Assembly: GCA_021826795.1 (NCBI GenBank)
Contig: JAKAYM010000004.1
Location: 1 to 36,688 of the forward strand
DNA: 36,688 nucleotides
Direction: 5' to 3'
Source of the DNA: Thermoplasmata archaeon
GTDB lineage: Archaea; Thermoplasmatota; Thermoplasmata; Thermoplasmatales; Thermoplasmataceae
The translations under genes were made by a program, and so were the position numbers. The number at the start of each line of letters is the position of its first letter. The stretch's first letter is position 1. The notes below the pieces were generated by a model, which saw nothing but the letters and a program-made list of their open reading frames with translations, had not been told where the DNA came from and ran no database searches. Shown here piece by piece: positions 1 to 7,022 of this stretch.

Positions 1-2
1 CT

Positions 3-329
3 TCAACCGCAAGTGAACATCCGCCTTTCCTTTTCTATTACTTCCTTGTATATTTTTCCCGTTGTTATATTATTTGCAGATGTAAGTGAAGTATCAAGAA
101 ACCTTTCATAATTGCCGAGGTCCAGATCAACTTCTCCACCGTCGTTCAGTACAAAAACTTCGCCGTGCTGATATGGATTCATTGTACCTGCATCATAATT
201 TATATACGGGTCTATTTTTATATTTGTAACTTTAAAACCACTATTTTTTAAAAGATAAGATAATCCTGATGTTATTGTACCTTTTCCTAATCCGGAAATA
301 ACCCCTCCGGTTACTACAATATAATGCAT
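3..329 (-). CDS. pyrG: CTP synthase, N-terminal fragment
   Basis: CTP synthase converts UTP to CTP using ATP and glutamine-derived ammonia. The 108 residues seen match the start of the synthetase domain: the P-loop [10 protein letters not shown] at residues 8-17, then [19 protein letters not shown] and [10 protein letters not shown], then the [15 protein letters not shown] segment. The family continues after ERR with a sequence like GxYLGxTVQ, but here the frame reads MFTCG and stops at 5..3, and neither other frame of the last bases restores the family. A full enzyme has about 530 residues. The ATG at 329 has a TATA-like box 25 bases ahead and fits the family N-terminus. Either the gene is broken or joined to other DNA exactly at the edge, or the outermost ~20 bases are an assembly end. 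The identity of the fragment is secure; its intactness is not. Confidence 0.88.
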   Translation of the reverse strand: MHYIVVTGGVISGLGKGTITSGLSYLLKNSGFKVTNIKIDPYINYDAGTMNPYQHGEVFVLNDGGEVDLDLGNYERFLDTSLTSANNITTGKIYKEVIEKERRMFTCG

Positions 330-348
330 TATTCTATAGTAAAAATCG

Positions 349-358
349 TTTAATAAAT
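349..358 (-). promoter_or_regulatory. TATA box of pyrG
   Basis: On the minus strand the sequence ATTTATTAAA is centred about 25 bases ahead of the pyrG ATG at 329. This is the archaeal TATA distance for a leaderless transcript. The remainder of the gap to the MFS gene (359-489) is AT-rich and shows no other element to me. Confidence 0.5.
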
Positions 359-489
359 CTTTTCATTATGGGATATACTTCCCATTCAATAAATGTCATT
401 AATTAGGTGAAAATATTCAAGCTAATTGTGAATTATGAGGAAAAATATTAATTATTTAATAAATATTGTATATTATCCAAAAATATGTT

Positions 490-1851
490 TCATTCAGATA
501 TGTCCTCCAGATTTCTCTTTGAAACCTTTGTTCCACCTATCAGTACAAGAAGTCCCGCTATGAACCCCGTAATTCCTATGAACACGAATCCGAATGCCCA
601 TGAATAGGTGACAACCAGTATGGGTAAGAGTATTGCACCAAGCGCGCCTCCACCATGACCTATTCCATCCGTTATTCCGAATCCAGAGCTTCTGGCCCTT
701 GTAGGATAGTTTTCTGCTGTAAATGTATAAGCAACCTGCAGGTACATCCCGAGTCCAAGTGCAGCCAGGAAAGAGCCAAAATATAGGAAATCAGTGGTTT
801 TTGTTGCCATGGATACCATACCTATTAGCCAAACCACGGTGGCCGCAAAAATAACATGCTTTCTTTCATATCTATCGGAGGTATACATCATTATCAGGGC
901 TCCAGCTGGATAACCAATTATTGCACCTATAGCTATATATAATATTGCAGCTGCAACTGTAAATCCTATACCCTCTAACAGTGATGCAGCGTCTCCCAGA
1001 AACGCATAATTTCCTATGTACCAGAAAAACCACACTGCTATAAGAAGTGCCATACGTGTTGAGTATGGCTTTTTGAATAAGTAAAGTGTGGGAAATTTTG
1101 GTTCCTCCACGATAACGGTTTCAGGATGTGGCTCAGGAAGTTTGCCTATCTTCTTTTCGGCATTTGCCTCCATCATCTCCAGAACCTTCTCAGCCTTTGG
1201 TATATTCTTCCCCCTTGTGGCAAGCCATCTTGGGGATTCAGGTAGTTCCATCCTCAAAAATACTGCTATAAAGGCTATGATCGCACCTATCCCGAATAGC
1301 CAGCGCCATCCGGTTGTGAATGCAGGGACGAGAAAATAACCTATAAATGGTGTTACTGCCTGCCCGAATATGCCTATAAGAAACGTAAATACTGTAATTT
1401 TTCCCCTGACTGCTGAGGGTGCAAATTCGGTTATATATATTGAAACAAGATTCAAATCTGCCCCGAGCCCTATTCCAGTTATGAACCTGAAAATAGTTAG
1501 TTCCGGCACATTAAAGGAAAGCGCATCTCCCAGGGAACCTATGGCAGTTAAGGCCATTGTTAAGATCATGGATCTGTACCTTCCGAAAATATCTGCCAGA
1601 CTTCCTATCATATATGATCCTATTGCATAACCTATTAATCCAACTGAAAGTGCTATAAAAAGAATTATAGAACCATGCAGATTGAATTGCTGGTCTATTG
1701 CTGGCATGGCAAGACCTATATCAGATATATCATAAAAAGTAAAGAAATATCCGAGGCCTATAATTCCGAGGAAGGCTGTGGGTAGGGACCATACTGGGAT
1801 TCTGTTTTCCCTGGCAATTATATCCTTAATTTTGTCAATATTTTCAACCAT
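490..1851 (-). CDS. MFS permease, sugar-porter/metabolite:H+ symporter type
   Basis: A 453-residue, 12-helix transporter of the major facilitator superfamily, expected in the cytoplasmic membrane. The first half carries the family motif A between helices 2 and 3 (GSLADIFGRYRS, residues 83-94). It also has the helix 4-5 stretch FRFITGIGLGADLNLVSIYI followed by EFAPSAVRGK, and a PESPRWL motif before the central loop, as in sugar/carboxylate porters. The central loop (about residues 205-260) is hydrophilic and charged (KAEKVLEMMEANAEKKIG), as usual. The second half has a weaker motif A copy (YTSDRYERK). The start at 1851 is supported by a TATA box 24 bases ahead. The substrate cannot be read from sequence; in acidophiles such permeases usually import sugars or organic acids with protons. 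It is transcribed alone and is divergent from tsr3. Confidence 0.85.
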   Translation of the reverse strand: MVENIDKIKDIIARENRIPVWSLPTAFLGIIGLGYFFTFYDISDIGLAMPAIDQQFNLHGSIILFIALSVGLIGYAIGSYMIGSLADIFGRYRSMILTMALTAIGSLGDALSFNVPELTIFRFITGIGLGADLNLVSIYITEFAPSAVRGKITVFTFLIGIFGQAVTPFIGYFLVPAFTTGWRWLFGIGAIIAFIAVFLRMELPESPRWLATRGKNIPKAEKVLEMMEANAEKKIGKLPEPHPETVIVEEPKFPTLYLFKKPYSTRMALLIAVWFFWYIGNYAFLGDAASLLEGIGFTVAAAILYIAIGAIIGYPAGALIMMYTSDRYERKHVIFAATVVWLIGMVSMATKTTDFLYFGSFLAALGLGMYLQVAYTFTAENYPTRARSSGFGITDGIGHGGGALGAILLPILVVTYSWAFGFVFIGITGFIAGLLVLIGGTKVSKRNLEDISE

Positions 1852-1870
1852 AAAAATCGATGAGTTTTTG

Positions 1871-1878
1871 ATATAAAG
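1871..1878 (-). promoter_or_regulatory. TATA box of the MFS permease gene
   Basis: CTTTATAT on the minus strand is centred 24 bases ahead of the ATG at 1851, predicting a leaderless or nearly leaderless mRNA. It lies in the 279-base divergent gap 1852-2130, which also holds the tsr3 promoter and otherwise shows only AT-rich DNA. Confidence 0.55.
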
Positions 1879-2100
1879 ATTTTTTGCTTTTCATTTTTTT
1901 ATATTTAAACAATTCTATTATGTTATCCATTAATATTTAATCAAGATCTTAAATATTAATACCTTAAGTAATAATGTTAAACTGAAATTTTTGTATCAAT
2001 GCTTAAATAGAATGTATAAACGTATTTAATCATTGACATTTTGTTCAATTTTCCTGTACGATTTGATTAGTGTTAGATTTCCGTATATTAAATACCAAAT

Positions 2101-2109
2101 TTTATATTT
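2101..2109 (+). promoter_or_regulatory. TATA box of tsr3
   Basis: TTTATATTT is centred 26 bases ahead of the ATG at 2131, the classic distance for transcription starting at the A of the start codon. No Shine-Dalgarno sequence precedes the ATG, in keeping with a leaderless message. Confidence 0.6.
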
Positions 2110-2130
2110 TCATTCGGTCTGTTATATCTC

Positions 2131-2625
2131 ATGGGGAAAATATTCTACGTTTACCTGAATCAGGACGATCCTAAAAAATCTACAATGAAAAAACTCGAGA
2201 GATACCGTCTGGCAATACACATACCAATAACCAAAATTTACAGTAAACTATACCTCACGCCATATTCTGAAAATTTTCTTATCAATTCTGATAAAGAGCT
2301 CTATGAAAGGCATGGTATTGTTGTAATAGATGGTTCCTGGAACAGAATAAGCACTATAGAAAGCATAGAGGCAAAGAACGGCAGGAAACTTCCGCTACTG
2401 CTACCGGTTAATCCGGTTAATTATGGAAAACCCGGAAAACTATCCTCCCTGGAGGCACTTGCAGCGGCACTTTATATCATGGGTTATATCGACCTGTCGG
2501 ATGAGATTATCTCGAAGTACTCATGGGCTCAGAATTTTATTAAAACAAACATTAACCCGCTGAACGATTATTCAAAGTGCACCACAAATGAGGAATGTAT
2601 TGCCGTGCAGGAAAGTTATTTCTGA
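2131..2625 (+). CDS. tsr3: 16S rRNA aminocarboxypropyltransferase Tsr3 (DUF367)
   Basis: Tsr3 transfers the 3-amino-3-carboxypropyl group of S-adenosylmethionine to a modified uridine of small-subunit rRNA (helix 31 in archaea and eukaryotes), a late step in ribosome maturation. The 164-residue length is normal for the archaeal enzyme. Recognisable family stretches are YVYLNQDDPKKSTMKKLERY at the N-terminus, LTPYSE and IVVIDGSWNR in the middle. The best signature is LLLPVNPVNYGKPGKLSSLEALAAALYIMGY (about residues 90-120), split here only by reading order. A Cys pair near the C-terminus (CTTNEEC) follows NPLNDYSKC. The start is fixed by a TATA box 26 bases ahead. The last 10 bases overlap the tail of the convergent PP-loop gene. 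Confidence 0.9.
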   Translation: MGKIFYVYLNQDDPKKSTMKKLERYRLAIHIPITKIYSKLYLTPYSENFLINSDKELYERHGIVVIDGSWNRISTIESIEAKNGRKLPLLLPVNPVNYGKPGKLSSLEALAAALYIMGYIDLSDEIISKYSWAQNFIKTNINPLNDYSKCTTNEECIAVQESYF

Positions 2626-4031
2626 ACTTTCTGCCATCTGTTATCCTTTAACTCATATAACCCTTCAGTATATTCAGATAAAATATTTTTGATCATCTGT
2701 CTGAAATTTTCCGGTACTGCAGAGAGTACATGCGTTTCGTATGGCATTATGTGAATCCCTGCAACATGATCTATTTCTGAATTTCCCTTTTCGGAAAACA
2801 CGAGCTTCGATTCCGCATACCGTCTCTCATCAGGGTCAAGCCTTAGCCTAGATTTTAAAAGTCTTCGCCTGAGCAACTTTATATCCGTCTCGGTATACAT
2901 TATATCCCGTGGGTCTCCCCCTGCAGATTCTATAAAAAGAAGTATGCCCAGGCATTTGGAGCATTTCCCGCATGGATAAATCACACCATTTTCTTCATGG
3001 CAGGAGTGGCATGATCGTTGCTGAAGGAACAGGTTTCTGTATCTGTCCATTAATATTTTTTCCTCAACATAGCCAGTTACCGGATAAACTATGGAGTAAA
3101 CAGCACTGTTTATACCCTTATCACGGAAATAAACAGAAAGCATCCTGTTGAAATCATATGTCTGATCGAATATTCCATAATAATACTTTAAACCTTTATA
3201 ATCTTCCATGTCACGGGGATCATCGAATTCATCACCCATTATAATATTCCCTATTCTATATTTCTTGATCAATGGAAGAAGCAGGAATATATATAATGGA
3301 AAGATAAAAACCTGAATAGGATAGTCATCCGATCTTATATCTATCATTTCACGTTTGATTATTTTCAGGTGTTTTAATGCTTCGTGATAGAATCTATCCG
3401 TGTTTGACCAGACTTTCATTACATTGCTGAAGTTATTCTTATAATAATCGTATGCCGTCTTAGCAGTCAGCCAGTGAGAACCGGATTCTTCAAAATAAAA
3501 TGCATAATTTTTTTCCGCCATATTTATTTCATTGAATATCCCGAAAGCAAGAAGGCTCTCCTTTCCACCGGATGACATTATTGCGACTTTTTCCTTATCA
3601 GTATCCCACGGTTTTCCATCCTTTATGTTCTCCGGGCATACTAGTTCAGTTATGCCATCAGCATTTTTTTTGTTTATGTCACTTTCTGATGGTATAAATT
3701 CCGATTTAATGTAATCATATCTCCTATTAATTATCTTGTTAATGAATACTTCATGGGCATTGATGGTTATGAAATCCTTTACAAGTTTTATATCCCTTTC
3801 AGTAACAGGAAAATTCAGTATTAGTTTCCTGGAGAAATATGTGTAGTTGATAGCCGGCATAGTCAGGATTAACCCAGCCACATTCCGGTCTACCTCTATA
3901 TCCTCTGCATATGTGAAAATCAATTTATAACTAAAATCATCAAGCCTTATGTATCCTGTTATCCTGCGTTTTTCAATTTTATCTATGCTGACTTCTATAT
4001 TGTCGAAAGAAATTACATCATCTATGTACAT
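2616..4031 (-). CDS. PP-loop ATPase with Cys cluster, MurL/QueC-like
   Basis: A 471-residue cytoplasmic protein. Residues 1-145 form a domain I do not recognise. At 150-160 there is a PP-loop nucleotide-binding motif (SSGGKESL), typical of enzymes that adenylylate a substrate. Near the C-terminus lies a Cys cluster (C341, C344, C354, C357, C360, ending in CGKCSKC) like the zinc site of QueC and the CG-C-KC stretch of MurL. MurL is the ATP-dependent enzyme that epimerises L-Glu to D-Glu in peptidoglycan precursors; its length (~450) fits better than QueC (~230). Family assignment is from memory of motifs and is tentative. A Shine-Dalgarno site (AGAGGAG, 4043-4036) precedes the ATG at 4031, and the gene lies 30 bases after a DUF1611 gene, so it is the last gene of that operon. 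Thermoplasmatales have no wall, so a different glutamyl or amino acid substrate is likely. Confidence 0.55.
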   Translation of the reverse strand: MYIDDVISFDNIEVSIDKIEKRRITGYIRLDDFSYKLIFTYAEDIEVDRNVAGLILTMPAINYTYFSRKLILNFPVTERDIKLVKDFITINAHEVFINKIINRRYDYIKSEFIPSESDINKKNADGITELVCPENIKDGKPWDTDKEKVAIMSSGGKESLLAFGIFNEINMAEKNYAFYFEESGSHWLTAKTAYDYYKNNFSNVMKVWSNTDRFYHEALKHLKIIKREMIDIRSDDYPIQVFIFPLYIFLLLPLIKKYRIGNIIMGDEFDDPRDMEDYKGLKYYYGIFDQTYDFNRMLSVYFRDKGINSAVYSIVYPVTGYVEEKILMDRYRNLFLQQRSCHSCHEENGVIYPCGKCSKCLGILLFIESAGGDPRDIMYTETDIKLLRRRLLKSRLRLDPDERRYAESKLVFSEKGNSEIDHVAGIHIMPYETHVLSAVPENFRQMIKNILSEYTEGLYELKDNRWQKVQK

Positions 4032-4061
4032 TTATTCTCCTCTGGATAATGTAATAGAGAT

Positions 4062-5090
4062 TTATAAATCTGATATAACCCCTGTAATACTTTCAAACTC
4101 CTGAAGTGGATCAAAAACAGGTATTCCATACTGTCTCTCCAGTTTTACCTTTTCATTATCTATTTCATATGGCTCCATGTTTTCTGTATTAAGCGATATT
4201 GCTATTACCTTTTTATTGGAGACCAATTCAAGTACTTTAATATACTTATCAAGGGGCTCTATTGGATATTCCGGGAATCCATCATAATATTTCCTTTTCG
4301 GTGCATGCTGAAGAATAATAGCATCAGGTCTCATTGCGCCTATAATCTCAAAACCTCCGGGATATGCAGGATGTAAAATGGATCCCTGCCCTTCAAGAAA
4401 CATGTACTGAGGATGTTTCTCCTGCCATGCAATATAGGTTATGTATTCAAGGGAACCTGCAACAAAATCATTTATTATAGAGTCCATAACAACTGTGTAT
4501 GGAAATCCCTGCATCCATGATGTTTGCCCCGTTCCTATTAATTCAGAGCTTTTTCCCTGCCTGTTCATTGCATCGTTCAGATATACAGCAGTTGTTCTTT
4601 TGCCAATTGCACTATCTGTTCCAAGCACAGCAATTTTTTTAGATTTTACCTCTTCAATTTTTCCCGTAAATGAATATTCATAACCATTGAACATTTTCCT
4701 GACGTCTGTTATACTGACCTTGTATTTCAGGGCTAATCTGCTGAATTCACGATCGTTACTGATATACTGATGAAGCCCGCTTACAATATTCATTCCGCTT
4801 TCAATGGCATCCGAAACAAATTTCCTGTATTCAACCGGAAGATATCCACCATCTGTGGCAACACCAACAATCATAGTCGTTGCTCCGAGATTTTTTGCCT
4901 CCTGTATTGTACTTATAATTCGTATGCCATTCTGTCTGCCCATGAGGACATATCCTGCATCCATTCCATAATATCTTGAATCTATCACGGATACAATTTC
5001 ATATTTTTTACTGTATCTTACAAGTCCATTGGCAGTCTTACCATAAGTTGTTGCAAAACATCCCTCCGAGAGGATTACCGCTTTTTCCAT
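4062..5090 (-). CDS. DUF1611 P-loop protein, DgcN-like
   Basis: A 342-residue member of the DUF1611 family. The N-terminal part (1-145) has a Rossmann-like start (SVIDSRYYGMDAG, then TMIVGVATDGG at 72-82). The C-terminal part is a P-loop NTPase with Walker A GTDSAIGKRTT at 157-167. It also carries the family stretches GTGQTSWMQG (187-196), VMDSIINDFVAGSLE (201-215) and FLEGQGSILHPAYPGG (231-246), then MRPDAIILQHAP. In bacteria DUF1611 proteins are often encoded beside a dipeptide/L-Ala-D/L-Glu epimerase, and one (DgcN) has been reported to act on D-glutamate by N-acetylation. Its stop-start junction with the upstream gene is TAATG (1-base overlap), so the two are translationally coupled. The family is clear; the substrate here is inference. 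Confidence 0.8.
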   Translation of the reverse strand: MEKAVILSEGCFATTYGKTANGLVRYSKKYEIVSVIDSRYYGMDAGYVLMGRQNGIRIISTIQEAKNLGATTMIVGVATDGGYLPVEYRKFVSDAIESGMNIVSGLHQYISNDREFSRLALKYKVSITDVRKMFNGYEYSFTGKIEEVKSKKIAVLGTDSAIGKRTTAVYLNDAMNRQGKSSELIGTGQTSWMQGFPYTVVMDSIINDFVAGSLEYITYIAWQEKHPQYMFLEGQGSILHPAYPGGFEIIGAMRPDAIILQHAPKRKYYDGFPEYPIEPLDKYIKVLELVSNKKVIAISLNTENMEPYEIDNEKVKLERQYGIPVFDPLQEFESITGVISDL

Positions 5091-6034
5091 TATTTGTCAC
5101 TTCCGGTTAACACTATAACACAGCTATTATTTCCAGCATATCTCGAGGCCGCAACTGCAGCAGAAGCAGATGCAGGAAGTACTGATAAATGATCCACTTC
5201 CCTGAAGCCCCTGGACATATTTATCATATCCTCATCCGATACATATAGTGCCTTTCCACTGGTTTTATAAAGCATATCCAGTGCCCTCTGCCCATCGTAG
5301 GATCTGTATGCTATAAGCGGTTCATTGCTCTTTGTTTCTACAATGCTATCCGGATCAAGTTCCACTATTCTTCTAAATCCGTTCATGAATGAATATATTA
5401 CAGGATTTCCGCCATCTGTGCTGGACGCTATAAACGATGGAACTTTATCAGACTTCCCACTTCTCCTTAATTTAAGAAAGCCGTAATATATACCATATAT
5501 TGTTGTCCCGTTTCCAACAGGCACCGAAACATAATCCGGAACAAAACCCAGCTGCCAGTAAATTTCATAGGCTATTTCACTGTAGCCTGCTATATCAAGA
5601 TCCTTATTTGAGGAACCCGGACTGGCATCATACCAGCCATTTTTACTGGCTTCATCCCTTATATATTCAACCATCTCTTCATATTTAAATGGTTTTTCTA
5701 TTACCTCTGCACCGTATGCAGCGATTTCTGCATGTCTTGAATTTGAATATTCGGACGGAATTCCAACGACAGCTTTCAAACCCATTGCTCTGGCATAGTA
5801 AGCTATGGATGCACCATAATTTCCACATGTTGCGACAGATATTTCAGTGTAACCTTTCTCAATGGCATTCTCTACATGCCTTCTAGAAATTCTATCCTTC
5901 TGCGTTCCTGTAGGATTTATACCATCATATTTCAAGAAAAAATTACCATTACCCAGATAATTGCCTATATCATAATCCCTGATTAACGGGCTACCTGGAG
6001 GCTTATCTTCAGTTTCTATTTCCATTTTTTTCAC
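5090..6034 (-). CDS. Threonine synthase-like PLP enzyme (fold type II)
   Basis: About 314 residues; a pyridoxal-phosphate enzyme of the tryptophan-synthase-beta fold. The PLP lysine sits in NPTGTQKDR, where threonine synthase usually has NPTGSFKDR. It is followed by the Asn loop ATCGNYGASIAYYARAMG, the phosphate-binding VPVGNGTTIYG and a C-terminal VLTGSDK. It may be a true threonine synthase, or a relative acting on another amino acid, because it is coupled to the DUF1611 gene. The open frame extends to 6091, but those extra residues lie across the promoter. A TATA box (6066..6059) places the transcript start near 6036, so the likely start is a GTG at 6034 (VKKMEIE), with the in-frame ATG at 6025 as the alternative. 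The exact reaction is uncertain. Confidence 0.75.
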   Translation of the reverse strand: MKKMEIETEDKPPGSPLIRDYDIGNYLGNGNFFLKYDGINPTGTQKDRISRRHVENAIEKGYTEISVATCGNYGASIAYYARAMGLKAVVGIPSEYSNSRHAEIAAYGAEVIEKPFKYEEMVEYIRDEASKNGWYDASPGSSNKDLDIAGYSEIAYEIYWQLGFVPDYVSVPVGNGTTIYGIYYGFLKLRRSGKSDKVPSFIASSTDGGNPVIYSFMNGFRRIVELDPDSIVETKSNEPLIAYRSYDGQRALDMLYKTSGKALYVSDEDMINMSRGFREVDHLSVLPASASAAVAASRYAGNNSCVIVLTGSDK

Positions 6035-6058
6035 TGGTAGTATTATAATATTAATTAC

Positions 6059-6066
6059 TATATAAA
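6059..6066 (-). promoter_or_regulatory. TATA box deciding the start of the PLP enzyme gene
   Basis: TTTATATA on the minus strand lies inside the apparent upstream extension of the open frame. It sits 28 bases ahead of the GTG at 6034 and 37 ahead of the ATG at 6025. It rules out the far-upstream ATG at 6091 as the natural start and gives the PLP-DUF1611-PP-loop genes their own promoter, separate from dtdA. Confidence 0.55.
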
Positions 6067-6164
6067 CATTGAGTATGCAATGGTTTGCCATGACATTCTC
6101 AATATTTTATGTAACAATTCCGCATGAAGCCTTTTATACATGGCTTAAATTCACATCTAGGAAC

Positions 6165-6938
6165 TCATATCTTTATTATTTCAATGTTCATTCTATCCGC
6201 TATTATCCCTATCATATCTTTAACCCTGCCCTTTGTACCATGTGCGTCCATGAGAAACCCCCTGCATTCCGGTGTTTTCTTTACTGTATTTTCTATTTCT
6301 TCTATAGATATTGTTTCATGAATATATTTTGGAATTATGTGTCCTATGTTTATACCGTGCTCAAAAAAATATGAGCTGATCTTAGGTGCGTAATGACCGC
6401 CTCCCACCCCAACGTAGTTACTGTATTTTTTATTTTCTGCATCTATTACCGATTTTGCCATTAATTCTGCGATTCCGTCCATTTTCCACTCATTTTCGGT
6501 TGTACCGATTTCAATAAAGTATGATGGTTTTTCCAGATACGGACCATGGTGTGTTGCCTCGAATGTAATCTCAAAGTAGTTTTCATGATAATTACTTTTG
6601 ATATATCTCAGGGCTCCACACATGCCCTCAGGGTCAGAAGGCACGATTACATTGTCAAAGCCACCAAGTTCTGCCTTTCTAAGGTTTCCTATAGGATGGA
6701 CTGTAAGTGATTTAACGCCGGCACTGGATGAATGTTTAGATAGAAATACTACCCTTTCTACTGAATCATCCAGATTTTTCATATCACTATAAATATGAAG
6801 GTTATCAATGAAAAGAAGTTTATAATTTTTATATGTAAAGGTATCAGAATTTTCCTGTCTGAAATGGTAAATTTCAATCATCTTATTTGCCATTTCCATA
6901 CTTGCACCATCCTTTCTGGATGCTATTATTAAAATCAT
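6165..6938 (-). CDS. dtdA: D-aminoacyl-tRNA deacylase (DTD2/DtdA family)
   Basis: This enzyme hydrolyses the ester bond of D-amino acids wrongly loaded on tRNA and also protects archaea and plants from aldehyde-modified aminoacyl-tRNAs. All 257 residues fit the archaeal family. Clear marks are the start MILIIASRKDGAS, the metal/active-site stretch FEATHHGP (127-133), GVGGGHYAPK (177-186) and GHIIPKY (199-205). The ATG at 6938 is preceded by a TATA box at the leaderless distance. Downstream, on the same strand, sit a PLP enzyme, a DUF1611 protein and a MurL-like PP-loop protein. The neighbourhood makes sense if the cell makes or meets D-amino acids, though the downstream genes have their own promoter. 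Confidence 0.92.
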   Translation of the reverse strand: MILIIASRKDGASMEMANKMIEIYHFRQENSDTFTYKNYKLLFIDNLHIYSDMKNLDDSVERVVFLSKHSSSAGVKSLTVHPIGNLRKAELGGFDNVIVPSDPEGMCGALRYIKSNYHENYFEITFEATHHGPYLEKPSYFIEIGTTENEWKMDGIAELMAKSVIDAENKKYSNYVGVGGGHYAPKISSYFFEHGINIGHIIPKYIHETISIEEIENTVKKTPECRGFLMDAHGTKGRVKDMIGIIADRMNIEIIKI

Positions 6939-6959
6939 GAAACTTTATCCGAGAATATA

Positions 6960-6967
6960 TTATAAAA
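6960..6967 (-). promoter_or_regulatory. TATA box of dtdA
   Basis: TTTTATAA on the minus strand is centred 26 bases ahead of the dtdA ATG at 6938. It lies only about 30 bases from the divergent TATA box of the surface-protein gene. Confidence 0.55.
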
Positions 6968-6993
6968 TTTATTTAATTTTGTCTTAGGTAAGG

Positions 6994-7001
6994 TATAAAT
7001 A
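6994..7001 (+). promoter_or_regulatory. TATA box of the surface-protein gene
   Basis: TATAAATA is centred 26 bases ahead of the ATG at 7023. This supports that ATG over the in-frame GTG at 7017 and predicts a leaderless mRNA. Confidence 0.6.
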
Positions 7002-7022
7002 TTTAAATTTAGGTTAGTGTTT

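Noticed and set aside
6069..6374. A plus-strand frame of about 100 residues spanning the dtdA 3' end
   Set aside because: It overlaps the conserved C-terminus of dtdA and has the aromatic/Cys-rich make-up of antisense DNA.
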